Notes under the pieces: model-generated | The model's input: the letters and a program-made list of their open reading frames with translations, nothing else | The model's database searches: none | Told to the model about the DNA's origin: nothing | In this document: positions 43,580 to 52,194 of the stretch, piece by piece | How the letters are laid out: each line of letters starts with the position of its first letter | Numbering within the stretch: the first letter of the stretch is position 1 | Position numbers and translations under genes: made by a program | Assembly (NCBI RefSeq): GCF_011297335.1 | Contig: NZ_JAAOTJ010000001.1 | Span: 868,001-932,000, forward strand | From: Catellatospora methionotrophica | GTDB taxonomy: Bacteria; Actinomycetota; Actinomycetes; Mycobacteriales; Micromonosporaceae | Direction of reading: 5' to 3' | DNA length: 64,000 nucleotides

Positions 43580-46522
43580 TCAGAGGGTCGTCGTGCAGGC
43601 GTACGGCGTCCAGGCCGAGTAGCCGTAGGCGTTGTACGAGCGGATCGCGAAGCACATGTACGTCCGCGACGCCAGCCCGCCCCAGATGTAGCCGGTGGCG
43701 TTCGCGCCGACGGTGACGGTCGATACGCCGTTGTAGATCTGGAAGCCGGTCTCGTTGGTCGACCGGTCCTGCCACGTCACCCTGATCTGGGAGGTGTTGA
43801 GCGGTGCCGCGGCCTGCCCCGTCGGCCCCGCGGGCGGAGCCGGTGTCGTCGCGCAGGCGTACGGCGTCCACGCCGAGGCTCCGGCGAGGTTGACCGCACG
43901 CACCGCGAAGCACATGTACGTGCCCGCGGCCAGCCCGCCCCAGGTGTAGCTGGTGACGTTCGCGCCGACGGTGATCGTCGAGACGCCGTTGTAGACCTGG
44001 AACGACGTCTCATTCGTCGAGCGGTCCTGCCACGAGACGCTGATCTGCGACGTGCTCAGCGCGGCGGCGTACGGGCTGGTCGGCACGGCCGGGATCGTCG
44101 GCGTCGTCGCGCACGCGTAGGCCGTCCACGCCGAGTATCCGGCCAGGCTGTAGGACCGGACCCGGAAGCACATGTACGTGCCGTTGGCCAGCCCGCCCCA
44201 GGTGTAGGCGGTGCTGTTGGCCCCGACGACCTGCGACGTGACACCGTTGGAGATCTCGAACCCGATCTCGTTCGTGGACTGGTCCGCCCACCCGACCCTG
44301 ATGCTGGTGCCGCTGGCCACCACGGCGGTCGGGGAGGCGGGCGCGACCGGGATCGTCGGCGTGGTCGCGCAGGCGTATGCCGTCCACGCCGAGTATCCGG
44401 CCAGGTTGTAGGACCGGACCCGGAAGCACATGTACGTGCCGTTGGCCAGCCCGCCCCAGGTGAAGGTGGTCGTGTTCGCTCCGACGACCTGCGAGGTCGT
44501 CCCGTTGGAGACCTCGAATCCCCATTCGTTGGCCGACTGGTCGGCCCAGTTCACCTTGATACTGGTGCCGGTGGGCGCGGCCGCGGTGGGAGAGGTCGGC
44601 ACGGCCGGGATCGTCGGCGTGGTCGCGCAGGCGTTGCCCGCCCACGGCGAGTGCCCGACCAGGTTGCGCGAGCGCACCTGGAAGCACCGGGTCGCGCCGT
44701 TGGCCAGACCCGCCCAGGTGTACGAGATGGACCCGGCGGCCACCGCGACGGTGGACGTGCCGTCGCTGACGTCGAAGGCGGTCTCGTTGCCGGAGTTGTC
44801 AGCCCAGTCGACGCGCACGCTCGTGCCGGTCACGACCGTGGCGGTGACCCCGGACGGGGCCGCGGGCAGTGACGGCGTCGTCGCGCACACCGGTCCGATC
44901 TCCGCCGACGCGCCGTAGGCGTTGAACGCCCGTACCCGGTAGCAGTGGGTGCTGCCCGGCGCCAGGCCGGTCCAGGTGTGGGTGGTGGCGTTCGCCGGTG
45001 CGTTCGCCGTGGTCGCCCCGTCGGTGACGGCGAAGCCGTCCTCGGTGTTGGACCCGTCCACCCAGCCGATCTTGATGCTGGCGCCGTCGGCCGCCGGGGT
45101 CGCGGTCGCGCCGGAGGGCGGGGCGGGCTTGCCCTGGAAGGTGAACTTCCACTGGTCCTTGCCCGGGTAGCGCAACCCGTTGACGATCTTGTTGACGCGC
45201 CAGATGTACGTGCCGACCGGCAGCGGCGGGTAGAACGACGACAGCGGCAGCGCGAGACTGCCCGTGCTGCGCGTCATCGTGTACGACGGCGAGTCCGACG
45301 GCGCGAGTACCACCTCGTAGGTCGCGGCGGCCGCCTGCGTCATCCCCGAGTCCGTCCTGCGGCCGCCGGCCGCCGCCAGGGCCACCGCGTCGCGCCACTG
45401 CAGCTGCTCGGCGTCGGTGTTGTACGCCCCGTCGGTCGCGCCGTTGCAGTGGTCGTTGACGTACCCGGAGCGGGCCAGCCGCACGCCGCCGTTGACGTCG
45501 TACAGCCCGAAGCGCCGCCCGGTGTCACCGAAGTCCTTCAGCGTGAACCACGTCCCGGCCACCACGTTCGGCATGCCCGCGATGTGGTCGAACGCGCTGA
45601 CCAGGTTGAAGCACTGCTCGGCCTCGGTGGTCTCCTCCCCGTGGTTCGGCACGCCGTCGTCGTCGGGCAGCCGCCACCCGAACTCGGTGAGGTAGACCGG
45701 CTCCCCCGCGAACTCGAGCGCGCTGTTCGAGGTGAACTGCCACACCATGTTCCACAGCGGCTGGTGGGTGCCGGTGTCGCCGGTGTAGGTGGTGCTGTCG
45801 ATCGCCTTGACGTACGGGTGCAGGCCGATGCCGTTGATCGTCGCGCGCAGGTTCGCGTAGTCGAAGTGGTCGGTCCACTCCGGGTGCGCGCCGATCTCCG
45901 TGCTGACCTGCTGCAGGTAGCCGATCGGGTCGTTGGGCGTCACGCCGCCGCTGACGACCTTCTTGGCGTCCCCGCCGCACTGGTGAATCTTGTCGGAGGT
46001 CCGGGCGAGCAGTTCGGCGAAGACCACCTCGGACAGGTACGACCCGCCGGGCAGGTTCGGCTCGTTCCACACCTCCCACGCGTCCACCCCGGCGTAGGCG
46101 CCGTCGCAGGCGATCGCGGCGGCGTGCGCGGCGAAGTCCGCGGGCACAGCGGCCGAGGCGAAACTGCTGCTCAGGAGACCGATGACCTTCATGTCGGGGT
46201 CGAGGGCGCCGAGCAGGTTCGCGTACGCCCCGCGGGCGCAGCCGCCGGTGTCGGCCGCGCCGCGCAGGTCCAGGCGCAGCCAGCCGCTGCGCTGCTGCAC
46301 CTCGGTGTCGGCCAGCAGCAGGTTGCCGGAGTCGGTGTACGCGCACCCGGCGTCGAGATTGATCACATCGCCTGCCTGGATGCCCTGGCGGGCGCGCAAA
46401 GTCACCGCCCCTGCGGCCGTCTGGCCGGCCACCTGGACGAAAGCGGCACCGAGCAACGCGATGCAGAGCGCGGCGAGGACCCTGCTCAGGCCGCGCGGCC
46501 TGACCTGACGATATCTGGGCAC
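43580..46522 (-). CDS. Secreted clan GH-A-like glycoside hydrolase with six FN3 domains
   Basis: A 980-aa secreted protein: signal peptide (VLAALCIALLGAAFVQVAG, cut near AGA), a TIM-barrel hydrolase-like region of about 450 residues, and six fibronectin type III domains to the C-terminus. The two catalytic glutamates of clan GH-A are recognisable in VDAWEVWNEPNLPGG (acid/base, near 156) and PVYLTEFGWR (nucleophile, near 279). The exact GH family (GH5/GH39-like) and the polysaccharide it cuts are unclear. I chose the GTG because GGAAGG lies 7 bases upstream and the signal peptide begins right after; an ATG 20 codons earlier has no supporting site. It follows the M23 peptidase gene by 50 bases, suggesting a shared wall or polysaccharide function. 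Confidence 0.8.
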   Translation of the reverse strand: MPRYRQVRPRGLSRVLAALCIALLGAAFVQVAGQTAAGAVTLRARQGIQAGDVINLDAGCAYTDSGNLLLADTEVQQRSGWLRLDLRGAADTGGCARGAYANLLGALDPDMKVIGLLSSSFASAAVPADFAAHAAAIACDGAYAGVDAWEVWNEPNLPGGSYLSEVVFAELLARTSDKIHQCGGDAKKVVSGGVTPNDPIGYLQQVSTEIGAHPEWTDHFDYANLRATINGIGLHPYVKAIDSTTYTGDTGTHQPLWNMVWQFTSNSALEFAGEPVYLTEFGWRLPDDDGVPNHGEETTEAEQCFNLVSAFDHIAGMPNVVAGTWFTLKDFGDTGRRFGLYDVNGGVRLARSGYVNDHCNGATDGAYNTDAEQLQWRDAVALAAAGGRRTDSGMTQAAAATYEVVLAPSDSPSYTMTRSTGSLALPLSSFYPPLPVGTYIWRVNKIVNGLRYPGKDQWKFTFQGKPAPPSGATATPAADGASIKIGWVDGSNTEDGFAVTDGATTANAPANATTHTWTGLAPGSTHCYRVRAFNAYGASAEIGPVCATTPSLPAAPSGVTATVVTGTSVRVDWADNSGNETAFDVSDGTSTVAVAAGSISYTWAGLANGATRCFQVRSRNLVGHSPWAGNACATTPTIPAVPTSPTAAAPTGTSIKVNWADQSANEWGFEVSNGTTSQVVGANTTTFTWGGLANGTYMCFRVRSYNLAGYSAWTAYACATTPTIPVAPASPTAVVASGTSIRVGWADQSTNEIGFEISNGVTSQVVGANSTAYTWGGLANGTYMCFRVRSYSLAGYSAWTAYACATTPTIPAVPTSPYAAALSTSQISVSWQDRSTNETSFQVYNGVSTITVGANVTSYTWGGLAAGTYMCFAVRAVNLAGASAWTPYACATTPAPPAGPTGQAAAPLNTSQIRVTWQDRSTNETGFQIYNGVSTVTVGANATGYIWGGLASRTYMCFAIRSYNAYGYSAWTPYACTTTL
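43583..45125 (-). repeat. Six tandem FN3-coding repeats
   Basis: Six units of about 86-88 codons, each ending in a CATTP-type linker. Units 3 and 4 are nearly identical: their segment coding TYMCFRVRSY recurs exactly 258 bases apart (44163 and 44421), showing recent duplication. Such repeats may vary in copy number between strains. Confidence 0.85.
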
Positions 46523-46572
46523 GAACGGCCTTCCCTGGACTTCGGATGAGTCGACGGCGAGACAGGTGCTGG

Positions 46573-47355
46573 TCACGGGCATCGCGCGACGCTCGGGATG
46601 AAGCCGGTGTATCCGGTGTCGGTGTTCACGTCCGGTACGAACTGATTGGTGCCGATCCGGTTCCAGACGTTGCCGGTGCCCCACTTGCCGGTGACCGACT
46701 GGCCGGCCTTCTGGCAGTAGATCGTCACGTAGGTGCCGTCGTTGCGGGACCCGGCGACCGGATAGGACGTGCCCGGTGCGGAGTACAGGTTCTGCGCGCC
46801 GCTGTTGGCCGTGTCGATGTACCCGGCTCCGGTGCCCGCCCCGTCGCAGGCGTTGCTGCTGGTGTAGTTCCGGCTGCCGTAGTACAGCGCCTCGACGCCG
46901 TCGAACTTCACCCGCACCGAACTGCCGTTGAGGCGCTGCTCGTAGTGCAGGTGCGGCCCGGTGGAGTTACCGGTCGAGCCGACGATCCCGACGGGCGAGC
47001 CGTAGCCCACCTGCGCCCCGACCGCGACGTACCAGTTGTTGAGGTGCGCGTAGTAGGTGGTGTAGCCGCCGCCGTGGTTGATCCGCAGGTACTTGCCGTA
47101 GCCGCTGGCGCCCTGGTCGCCGACGAGGTCCACCATCCCCGGGGCGCTGGCGTACACGAGGTCGTCGACGTCGTCGGCGCGGTTGAAGTCCACGGCGTTG
47201 ACCGGGCTGTGGTCGGTGCGGGTCTGCCCGCCCCAGACCTGACCGCACGGGAACGGCACCTTGAAGACCGGCGCGGCCAGCGCCGGAGCGGAAGGTACGA
47301 CGATCGCGGCGGCGACCAGCACGGTCACCAGGGCACGCGGAAGGAGTCTGCGCAT
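46573..47355 (-). CDS. Secreted M23-family metallopeptidase
   Basis: A 260-aa exported protein that probably cuts peptide bonds in cell-wall peptidoglycan. A signal peptide (MRRLLPRALVTVLVAAAIVV, cleaved after ALA) precedes a LytM/M23 domain with the zinc ligands in HSPVNAVDFN (His and Asp) and GPHLHYE (HxH). The C-terminal 90 residues, with YIDTANSGAQNLYSAPGTSY and VTIYCQKAGQSVTGKW, resemble a bacterial SH3-like wall-binding domain. The start codon is preceded by GGGGTGAG at 7 bases; an upstream in-frame codon would remove the signal peptide from the N-terminus. The FN3 hydrolase gene lies just downstream. Family assignment is firm; the substrate crosslink type is not known. Confidence 0.87.
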   Translation of the reverse strand: MRRLLPRALVTVLVAAAIVVPSAPALAAPVFKVPFPCGQVWGGQTRTDHSPVNAVDFNRADDVDDLVYASAPGMVDLVGDQGASGYGKYLRINHGGGYTTYYAHLNNWYVAVGAQVGYGSPVGIVGSTGNSTGPHLHYEQRLNGSSVRVKFDGVEALYYGSRNYTSSNACDGAGTGAGYIDTANSGAQNLYSAPGTSYPVAGSRNDGTYVTIYCQKAGQSVTGKWGTGNVWNRIGTNQFVPDVNTDTGYTGFIPSVARCP

Positions 47356-47523
47356 GGGTTTCTCACCCCATTCGGGAGTAGGTGGGAAAGGCGGTTCACA
47401 CGCGAGGGCATGAACCGGTGCGCACATCCTGGGGCCGACGTCTTATCCAGCGGCTTGCCGAAACCTGGCGAACCGCTTGCCGGTTCCTGGACACCTCCTC
47501 CGCCAGTCCGCCGTTCCAGCACG

Positions 47524-47712
47524 GTCCATGCCGACGCGATCGCGAGTCCGGAGTTCGTCGAGTCCCCCACCGGGGTGTACCACGTGTTCAGCGGACCGGT
47601 GAGTGGGAACGTCTGGGAGACCTACTGGGGCGGCCCACACACCAAGACCAACTACATCGTTTCGTCGTCGGGTGCACCCGTCACCGCGCTCGACTTCGAG
47701 ATCACACGCTGA
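47524..47712 (+). pseudogene. Possible remnant of a secreted/lectin-like protein
   Basis: A 62-codon stretch ends in GPVSGNVWETYWGGPHTKTN and a few more natural-looking residues before a stop. The upstream part of the same frame is Arg/Val-rich antisense of the M23 gene, and there is no start or ribosome site. It looks like the surviving C-terminus of a repeat or lectin-type protein. Weak evidence; it could be chance. Confidence 0.25.
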
Positions 47713-47720
47713 CTGCGCGC

Positions 47721-47762
47721 GGCGGCGCGCCCTGCCGGTGACCGCAGGCAGGGCGCGCCGCC
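47721..47762. terminator. Strong hairpin after the remnant gene
   Basis: A perfect 16-base stem (GGCGGCGCGCCCTGCC with its complement) and 10-base loop, 9 bases after the stop of the putative gene remnant. It suggests that a real plus-strand gene once ended here. Confidence 0.65.
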
Positions 47763-48132
47763 GTCCGCAGCCGCGGTGCACCCCGTCGCCGCGGCTGCCG
47801 CGCAGTCATCGAGGACTGCGCCTGACTGGGCAAGATGTGGCATGTTGAGTGGTTAATCGACAGCGTCGGGGCATCAGAAGCCGTGGTCCGCCATACCGTT
47901 GAACTCGAGGCTTACTGCCACGACATCGCTCCGACGCTCGCGTTGCCGGCTGGTGGGGACAGCGACCTGGTTCCCCGCGTACACGAGGAACTCGTCCGGT
48001 TCCGATCCTTGAGCAGCGCCTGAACCGGCCCGCACAGTTGCGGCGTCGTACGGCCGGCTTCGCAGTGGGCACACAGCCGCCAGCACTCCCCCAGCGGCTG
48101 CTGTCCGCCGCCGCATCAGCTCGGGGCCGTGC
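47763..48132. other. Gap with no convincing gene
   Basis: Two small overlapping frames compete here: 62 codons on plus (47835-48023) and up to 93 on minus (47874-48155, ending LEFNGMADHGF). Both have moderately GC-rich third positions, neither has a clear ribosome site or a recognised domain. I see no promoter or RNA gene. Confidence 0.4.
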
Positions 48133-48174
48133 ACGGCACGGGCAGGTCGCCCCACGACGACCGGCCCGTGCCGT
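48133..48174 (-). terminator. Hairpin ending the 12-gene operon
   Basis: An 11-base perfect stem (ACGGCACGGGC with GCCCGTGCCGT) and 20-base loop abut the stop of the last gene of the operon. Confidence 0.5.
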
Positions 48175-49721
48175 CAGCTGCGATGCCGGAACGATCGCAG
48201 CACCGGCTCGCCGAAGATGTCGACCACCGGGCCGTTGACGGTGAAGCGGTCCAGGTTCACCAGGTGGTACTGGACGCCGAACCACAGCGGCAGCAGCGGC
48301 AGGTCGGCGCAGACCTGCGCCTCGGCTTCGAGGTAGAGCTTCCGCCTGTCCTGCGCGGGCCCGGTGGCCCGCGCCTCGCTGACCAGGCGGTCGACGTCGG
48401 CGCTGTGGTAGCGGGTGTAGTTGCTGCTGCCGATGGAAGCCGAGTGGAACAGCGGGTACAGAAAGTTGTCCGCGGATGGGTAGTCGATCGCCCACGTCAT
48501 GCGGAACAGCGTGTCGGCGTGCTTGAGCCAGGCCAGGAACTCCGGCCACACCATCGGATGCGGTGTGACGTGCCAGCCCAGGTTCGTGTTGAGCTGGTCG
48601 ATGACGCTGTTGACCCAGGCGTCGTGGCCCAGGCCCGCGTTGTATCTGAACTCCATCGTGACCGGCTCGACGCCCTCGCGCGCGAGCAGATCCCGGGCCG
48701 CGGCCGGGTCGTAGCGGACACCGGTCAGATCGGACCGGTCGTCCCCGGTCAGCGCGGGCGGCAGGATCCGCTGTGCCAGCGGGCGGGTGCCGCTGAAGGC
48801 GGTGTCGATCACCGACTGGCGGTCGATCGCCATCGCGGCCGCGCGCCGCACCGCGGGGTTGTCGAAGGGGGCGACCTCGGTGGGGAAGCCCACGTACTGC
48901 ATGAGCGCGCAGGGCGTACGGCGGAACGATTCGCCCAGCGGCAGTGCCTGCGCGATGCGTGCCGGCGGCACCTTGACCACGTCGAGTTTGCCCTGGTGCC
49001 AGTCGTGGTAGGCCTGCTCGACATCGTCGTAGATGCGGAACTCCAGCCGCTCGACGTGCCCGCCGCCGCCGTCGGGGAAGGCACCGTTGGCACCGTGATA
49101 GCCCGCGAACCGCTCCAGCGTCAGCCCCAGCCCGGGCGCCCAGGGCCGGACGACCCGGTACGGCCCGGTGCTGACGGGCTGTACCCGGAAAGCCTCCGGA
49201 TCACCGTCGGCGAGCTCCTGCGGAACCGCCGCGGTCACCCGGTGCCCGAACACCGACGCCACCTCGTGGAACGGGCGCTGCAGGCGCACTCTGAGCAGGT
49301 GGCGGTCCAGTGCGAGCACTCCGCTGAGCGTGTCGGCCCGGCCTTCCCGCACTGCCTCGAAACCTTCCACGAAGGCCAGATGGTAGGCCAACTTCGAGCC
49401 GGTGGCGGGGCGTACGACCCGGGACAGCGAGTAGACGTAGTCGGCTGCGGTGACCTCGCGGCCGTGGTGGAAGCGCACTCCGGGCCGCAGCCGGAAGTCG
49501 ATCGACGTGCCGTCGGGGGAGACTTGCCAGCTCTCGGCGGCGGCAGGCCGGGCCTCTCCGGTGTCCGGGCTGTAGTCGACCAGCGGGTCGGCGAGGAACC
49601 GCAGAAGCAGCGCGCCGTCGTGCTCGAAGCCGTTGCTCGGGTCGATCGAGGACGGTTCGCCGATGAACACCCGCACCACATCGTGGGGGTGCGGATCGTC
49701 CGTCAGGTGATGGTGGGTCAT
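48174..49721 (-). CDS. Family 5 substrate-binding protein without signal peptide
   Basis: A 515-aa protein with the complete fold of oligopeptide/nickel-type ABC binding proteins (SBP_bac_5). Signs include FIGEPSSIDPSNGFEHDGAL, the central FHHGREVTAADYVYSLSRVV and the late DNPAVRRAAAMAIDRQSVID. Unlike normal members it has no signal peptide or lipobox: it begins MTHHHLTDDPHPHDVV, a His/Asp-rich soluble stretch. No permease or ATPase genes are near. It overlaps the ATP-grasp ligase by 4 bases and ends the operon. Probably cytoplasmic, it may bind the pathway product or an intermediate, or give self-protection by sequestration. These are guesses; only the family and the missing export signal are visible. 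Confidence 0.85.
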   Translation of the reverse strand: MTHHHLTDDPHPHDVVRVFIGEPSSIDPSNGFEHDGALLLRFLADPLVDYSPDTGEARPAAAESWQVSPDGTSIDFRLRPGVRFHHGREVTAADYVYSLSRVVRPATGSKLAYHLAFVEGFEAVREGRADTLSGVLALDRHLLRVRLQRPFHEVASVFGHRVTAAVPQELADGDPEAFRVQPVSTGPYRVVRPWAPGLGLTLERFAGYHGANGAFPDGGGGHVERLEFRIYDDVEQAYHDWHQGKLDVVKVPPARIAQALPLGESFRRTPCALMQYVGFPTEVAPFDNPAVRRAAAMAIDRQSVIDTAFSGTRPLAQRILPPALTGDDRSDLTGVRYDPAAARDLLAREGVEPVTMEFRYNAGLGHDAWVNSVIDQLNTNLGWHVTPHPMVWPEFLAWLKHADTLFRMTWAIDYPSADNFLYPLFHSASIGSSNYTRYHSADVDRLVSEARATGPAQDRRKLYLEAEAQVCADLPLLPLWFGVQYHLVNLDRFTVNGPVVDIFGEPVLRSFRHRS

Positions 49722-51037
49722 GTGGTTGCGCCTTCCGTCTCACGCTCGATGGGGGTGCGAAGGGTGAACCAGGCGGGGTCAGCCAGCCGGTGCGCGAGGG
49801 CCATCAGCTCCGCTGCGCTGTCCGCGTCGGCGGCGACCCTCGCCAGTTGGCATGCCGTCCCGACGGCGGAGTCGACCACCTGGCCGGCGCGGACGATGTG
49901 GTGCACCCCGCGTACCCCGCCGACCTGCTGAAGCTGCTCCGCTGTCGGTGCCTGGACGACCTCATGGCGGCCCTGCGGCGGCTGCGGTGTCGCGTAGAGG
50001 GCGTAACGCCGGCAGGTCACCGCGACGTCGGCGGGCAGGCCAGCGGACAGTCGGGCGAGGTTGAGCGGCAGGTCGTAGCCCGCGGCGAGCATGAGCAGGT
50101 CGGCGACCTTGCCGCCGGGGCGGCCGTTGACCTCGATGATGCGCGGTCCGGCGGCGGTCAGCTTGACTTCGGTGTGGGTGACGCCGAAGGTGATGCCCAG
50201 CGCCACGTGGGCCGCCCGGACCTGGGCGACGACCTCATCCTGCTCGTCGAGGGGCCGCCAGGAGGGCAGCAGGTGCCCGTTCTCCCGGTATGGCGCCGAC
50301 AGCGGCAGTTTGTCGCAGACGGCGAGCACGGTCATCTCTCCCCCGACGACGACGGCCTCGACCGACAGGTAGTCGCCCAGCCCGCCGGCCATCCGGGCCG
50401 GATCGCCGACGAACTCCTCCTCCAGCAGCATCACCGGGTGGTGGTGGGCAACCCGCGGGTCCACGCGCGTCAGCTCCAGCCCGTGCCGCCAGCAGACCGC
50501 CAGGTCCTCGGCGCGCTCGACCCGGAAGGTGGCGAGACTGCCCATCCCGACGGAAGGCTTGAGGACTGCGGGAAACGACGCGTGCCGCTCGGCCTGGCGT
50601 ACGTCGTCGATGGTGTGCAGCTGGCGCTGCTGCGGCACGGGCACCCCCGCCGCGGCCATCCGGGCGCGCTGGACCCGCTTGTCCTGCAGCGCCTCCAGCA
50701 CTTCGGGCGGGTTGCCTGGCAAGCCGGCCTGCCAGGCGGCCCGCTGTGCGATGTGGACGACCCGCTCGCTGAAGGCCGCCACTCCCGCCACGTCGCGCTC
50801 GTGGAGCAGTGAGCCGGCCACCGCCGCCATGTCCGGTGCGGCGAGCACGGCGGTCACCTTGCCTCCCGCCTGGGTGACGCTGGCCATGGCGGCGGCTCGC
50901 TGCGCGCGTGCCTCCTGCGGCTCGACGGCGAGCCAGACCACGTCGACGTGGAATTCTTTCAGCAGCGAAGGAAGGTATGCGGAGGGGTGCGGGCCGCCGG
51001 GGGCGTCGAGCACAATGAGGCGAGGGCGTTCGGTCAC
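49718..51037 (-). CDS. ATP-grasp carboxylate-amine ligase
   Basis: A 439-aa ligase that probably joins a carboxylate, activated as acyl phosphate, to an amine. The N-terminal Rossmann-like part (LIVLDAPGGPHPSAYLPSLL) leads to an ATP-grasp fold with the ATP-binding lysine strand PAVLKPSVGMGSLATF and the metal-binding E-x-N-x-R in IIEVNGRPGGKVADLLMLAAG. About 100 residues at the C-terminus resemble the lid of bacterial dipeptide ligases. GTG start, overlapping the acyltransferase stop (GTGA). Together with the second ATP-grasp gene at the head of the operon it suggests two amide bonds made without an NRPS. Substrates cannot be read from sequence. Confidence 0.85.
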   Translation of the reverse strand: MTERPRLIVLDAPGGPHPSAYLPSLLKEFHVDVVWLAVEPQEARAQRAAAMASVTQAGGKVTAVLAAPDMAAVAGSLLHERDVAGVAAFSERVVHIAQRAAWQAGLPGNPPEVLEALQDKRVQRARMAAAGVPVPQQRQLHTIDDVRQAERHASFPAVLKPSVGMGSLATFRVERAEDLAVCWRHGLELTRVDPRVAHHHPVMLLEEEFVGDPARMAGGLGDYLSVEAVVVGGEMTVLAVCDKLPLSAPYRENGHLLPSWRPLDEQDEVVAQVRAAHVALGITFGVTHTEVKLTAAGPRIIEVNGRPGGKVADLLMLAAGYDLPLNLARLSAGLPADVAVTCRRYALYATPQPPQGRHEVVQAPTAEQLQQVGGVRGVHHIVRAGQVVDSAVGTACQLARVAADADSAAELMALAHRLADPAWFTLRTPIERETEGATT

Positions 51038-52194
51038 GACGCGGCTCCCCTTTCGGTCGGGTGCGGGGCGAGGGGCAGGCCGAGTTCGGCACGCAGCGCG
51101 TCCGCTCGCTCGGCGACGCGGCGCTGGGCCTGCTCGCGAAGCTCGTCGGGCCACCGCACCACGCCATAGGTGGGGACCGGCCGGCAGCCGCGGGCCAGCT
51201 TCGCCGGGTAGCTGCCGGAGCCGAAGGAGAACTCGGCGACCCCATTGTCGATGCCCCACTGGATCGGCTCGTAGAACAGCATGTTGAAGTAGGCGAAGTC
51301 CGCGCCAGTGGCCTCATAGTCGAACCCGACCAGGCGCAGGTGCAGCCGGTCGCCGTCCAGCAGCGCCAGGCTGAGCCCGACGGGAACGCCGTCGCGTTCG
51401 CAGAGGAAGACCCGCACCTGGTCGTCGACGGTACGTCCGAGATGGCCGTAGTCGGCCAGGATCGACTCGACCGAGCCCGGCGCGGAGTACCGGCGGCGGA
51501 CGGCGAGTTGCAGCCGGGCGGTGCGCTCGTCGAGTCCGGCGGTGCCGTGCAGGACCCGCACGCGCAGGCCCGACTCGGCGAACTGGCGCCGCTCCCGGCG
51601 GATGTTGGTCCGCCTGCCCTTGTGCAGCGTGGCGAGGTATCCGTCGAAGTCGGACCAGTCGCGCACGAGCACGGTCTGTGCCGCGGCCAGAAATGGAGGC
51701 CCGGCCTGCAACGCATCGGCGACGTCCTGCGCCGCCTGCAGGTCGTCGAGGTAGAGGAAACCGACCGCGCGGCAGCTCTCCTGCTCCGCGAGGTCGGCGG
51801 TCGCGCGAGCCAGCCGGCCGCGCACCCGCGCGCGCTCCTGCGGCCCGAGGTGGCCGGCGGGCAGCAGAACGCAGTGCGCGCCCGACACCGCCGCGACACC
51901 GTTCGGGAACAGCGCCTCCGGCGACTGCTCCATGCCGACCAGCGTGCTCAGGTCATACAGCCGAAGTACCCGCCGATCCGGGACCAGCCGCAGCGACGAC
52001 AGCCCGATGAGCCGCCCGGTGTCGTCACTGAGGGTCAGGTAGCGCAGGGCGCCCCCGGCCGAGCTCTCGCAGTATCGCAGCCAGCCCGGCGAGTCGTAGA
52101 GGCGTCCGTCTGCGGTGAGCAGTCGGACCTGCTCCGCCGGCAGGTCGTCGGCCCGCGAGTAGACCCGGATTCCCGCAGCGATGGTGGTGCTCAC
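51034..52194 (-). CDS. GNAT/COG3146-like N-acyltransferase
   Basis: A 386-aa protein of the FemAB-like GNAT type, which moves acyl or aminoacyl groups to amines. The family trait is the basic segment TLHKGRRTNIRRERRQF, near 190, followed by AYFNMLFYEPIQWGIDNGVA and FSFGSGSYPAKLARGC. There is no signal peptide. Translation starts at GTG in a GTGA overlap with the PhzF-like gene. In this operon it may cap or extend the amino acid product, perhaps from aminoacyl-tRNA, as FemAB proteins do. Donor and acceptor are unknown. Confidence 0.75.
   Translation of the reverse strand: MSTTIAAGIRVYSRADDLPAEQVRLLTADGRLYDSPGWLRYCESSAGGALRYLTLSDDTGRLIGLSSLRLVPDRRVLRLYDLSTLVGMEQSPEALFPNGVAAVSGAHCVLLPAGHLGPQERARVRGRLARATADLAEQESCRAVGFLYLDDLQAAQDVADALQAGPPFLAAAQTVLVRDWSDFDGYLATLHKGRRTNIRRERRQFAESGLRVRVLHGTAGLDERTARLQLAVRRRYSAPGSVESILADYGHLGRTVDDQVRVFLCERDGVPVGLSLALLDGDRLHLRLVGFDYEATGADFAYFNMLFYEPIQWGIDNGVAEFSFGSGSYPAKLARGCRPVPTYGVVRWPDELREQAQRRVAERADALRAELGLPLAPHPTERGAAS

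Noticed and set aside
47835-48155. Two small overlapping frames on opposite strands
   Set aside because: Neither has a ribosome site or known domain and they exclude one another; left unannotated as genes.
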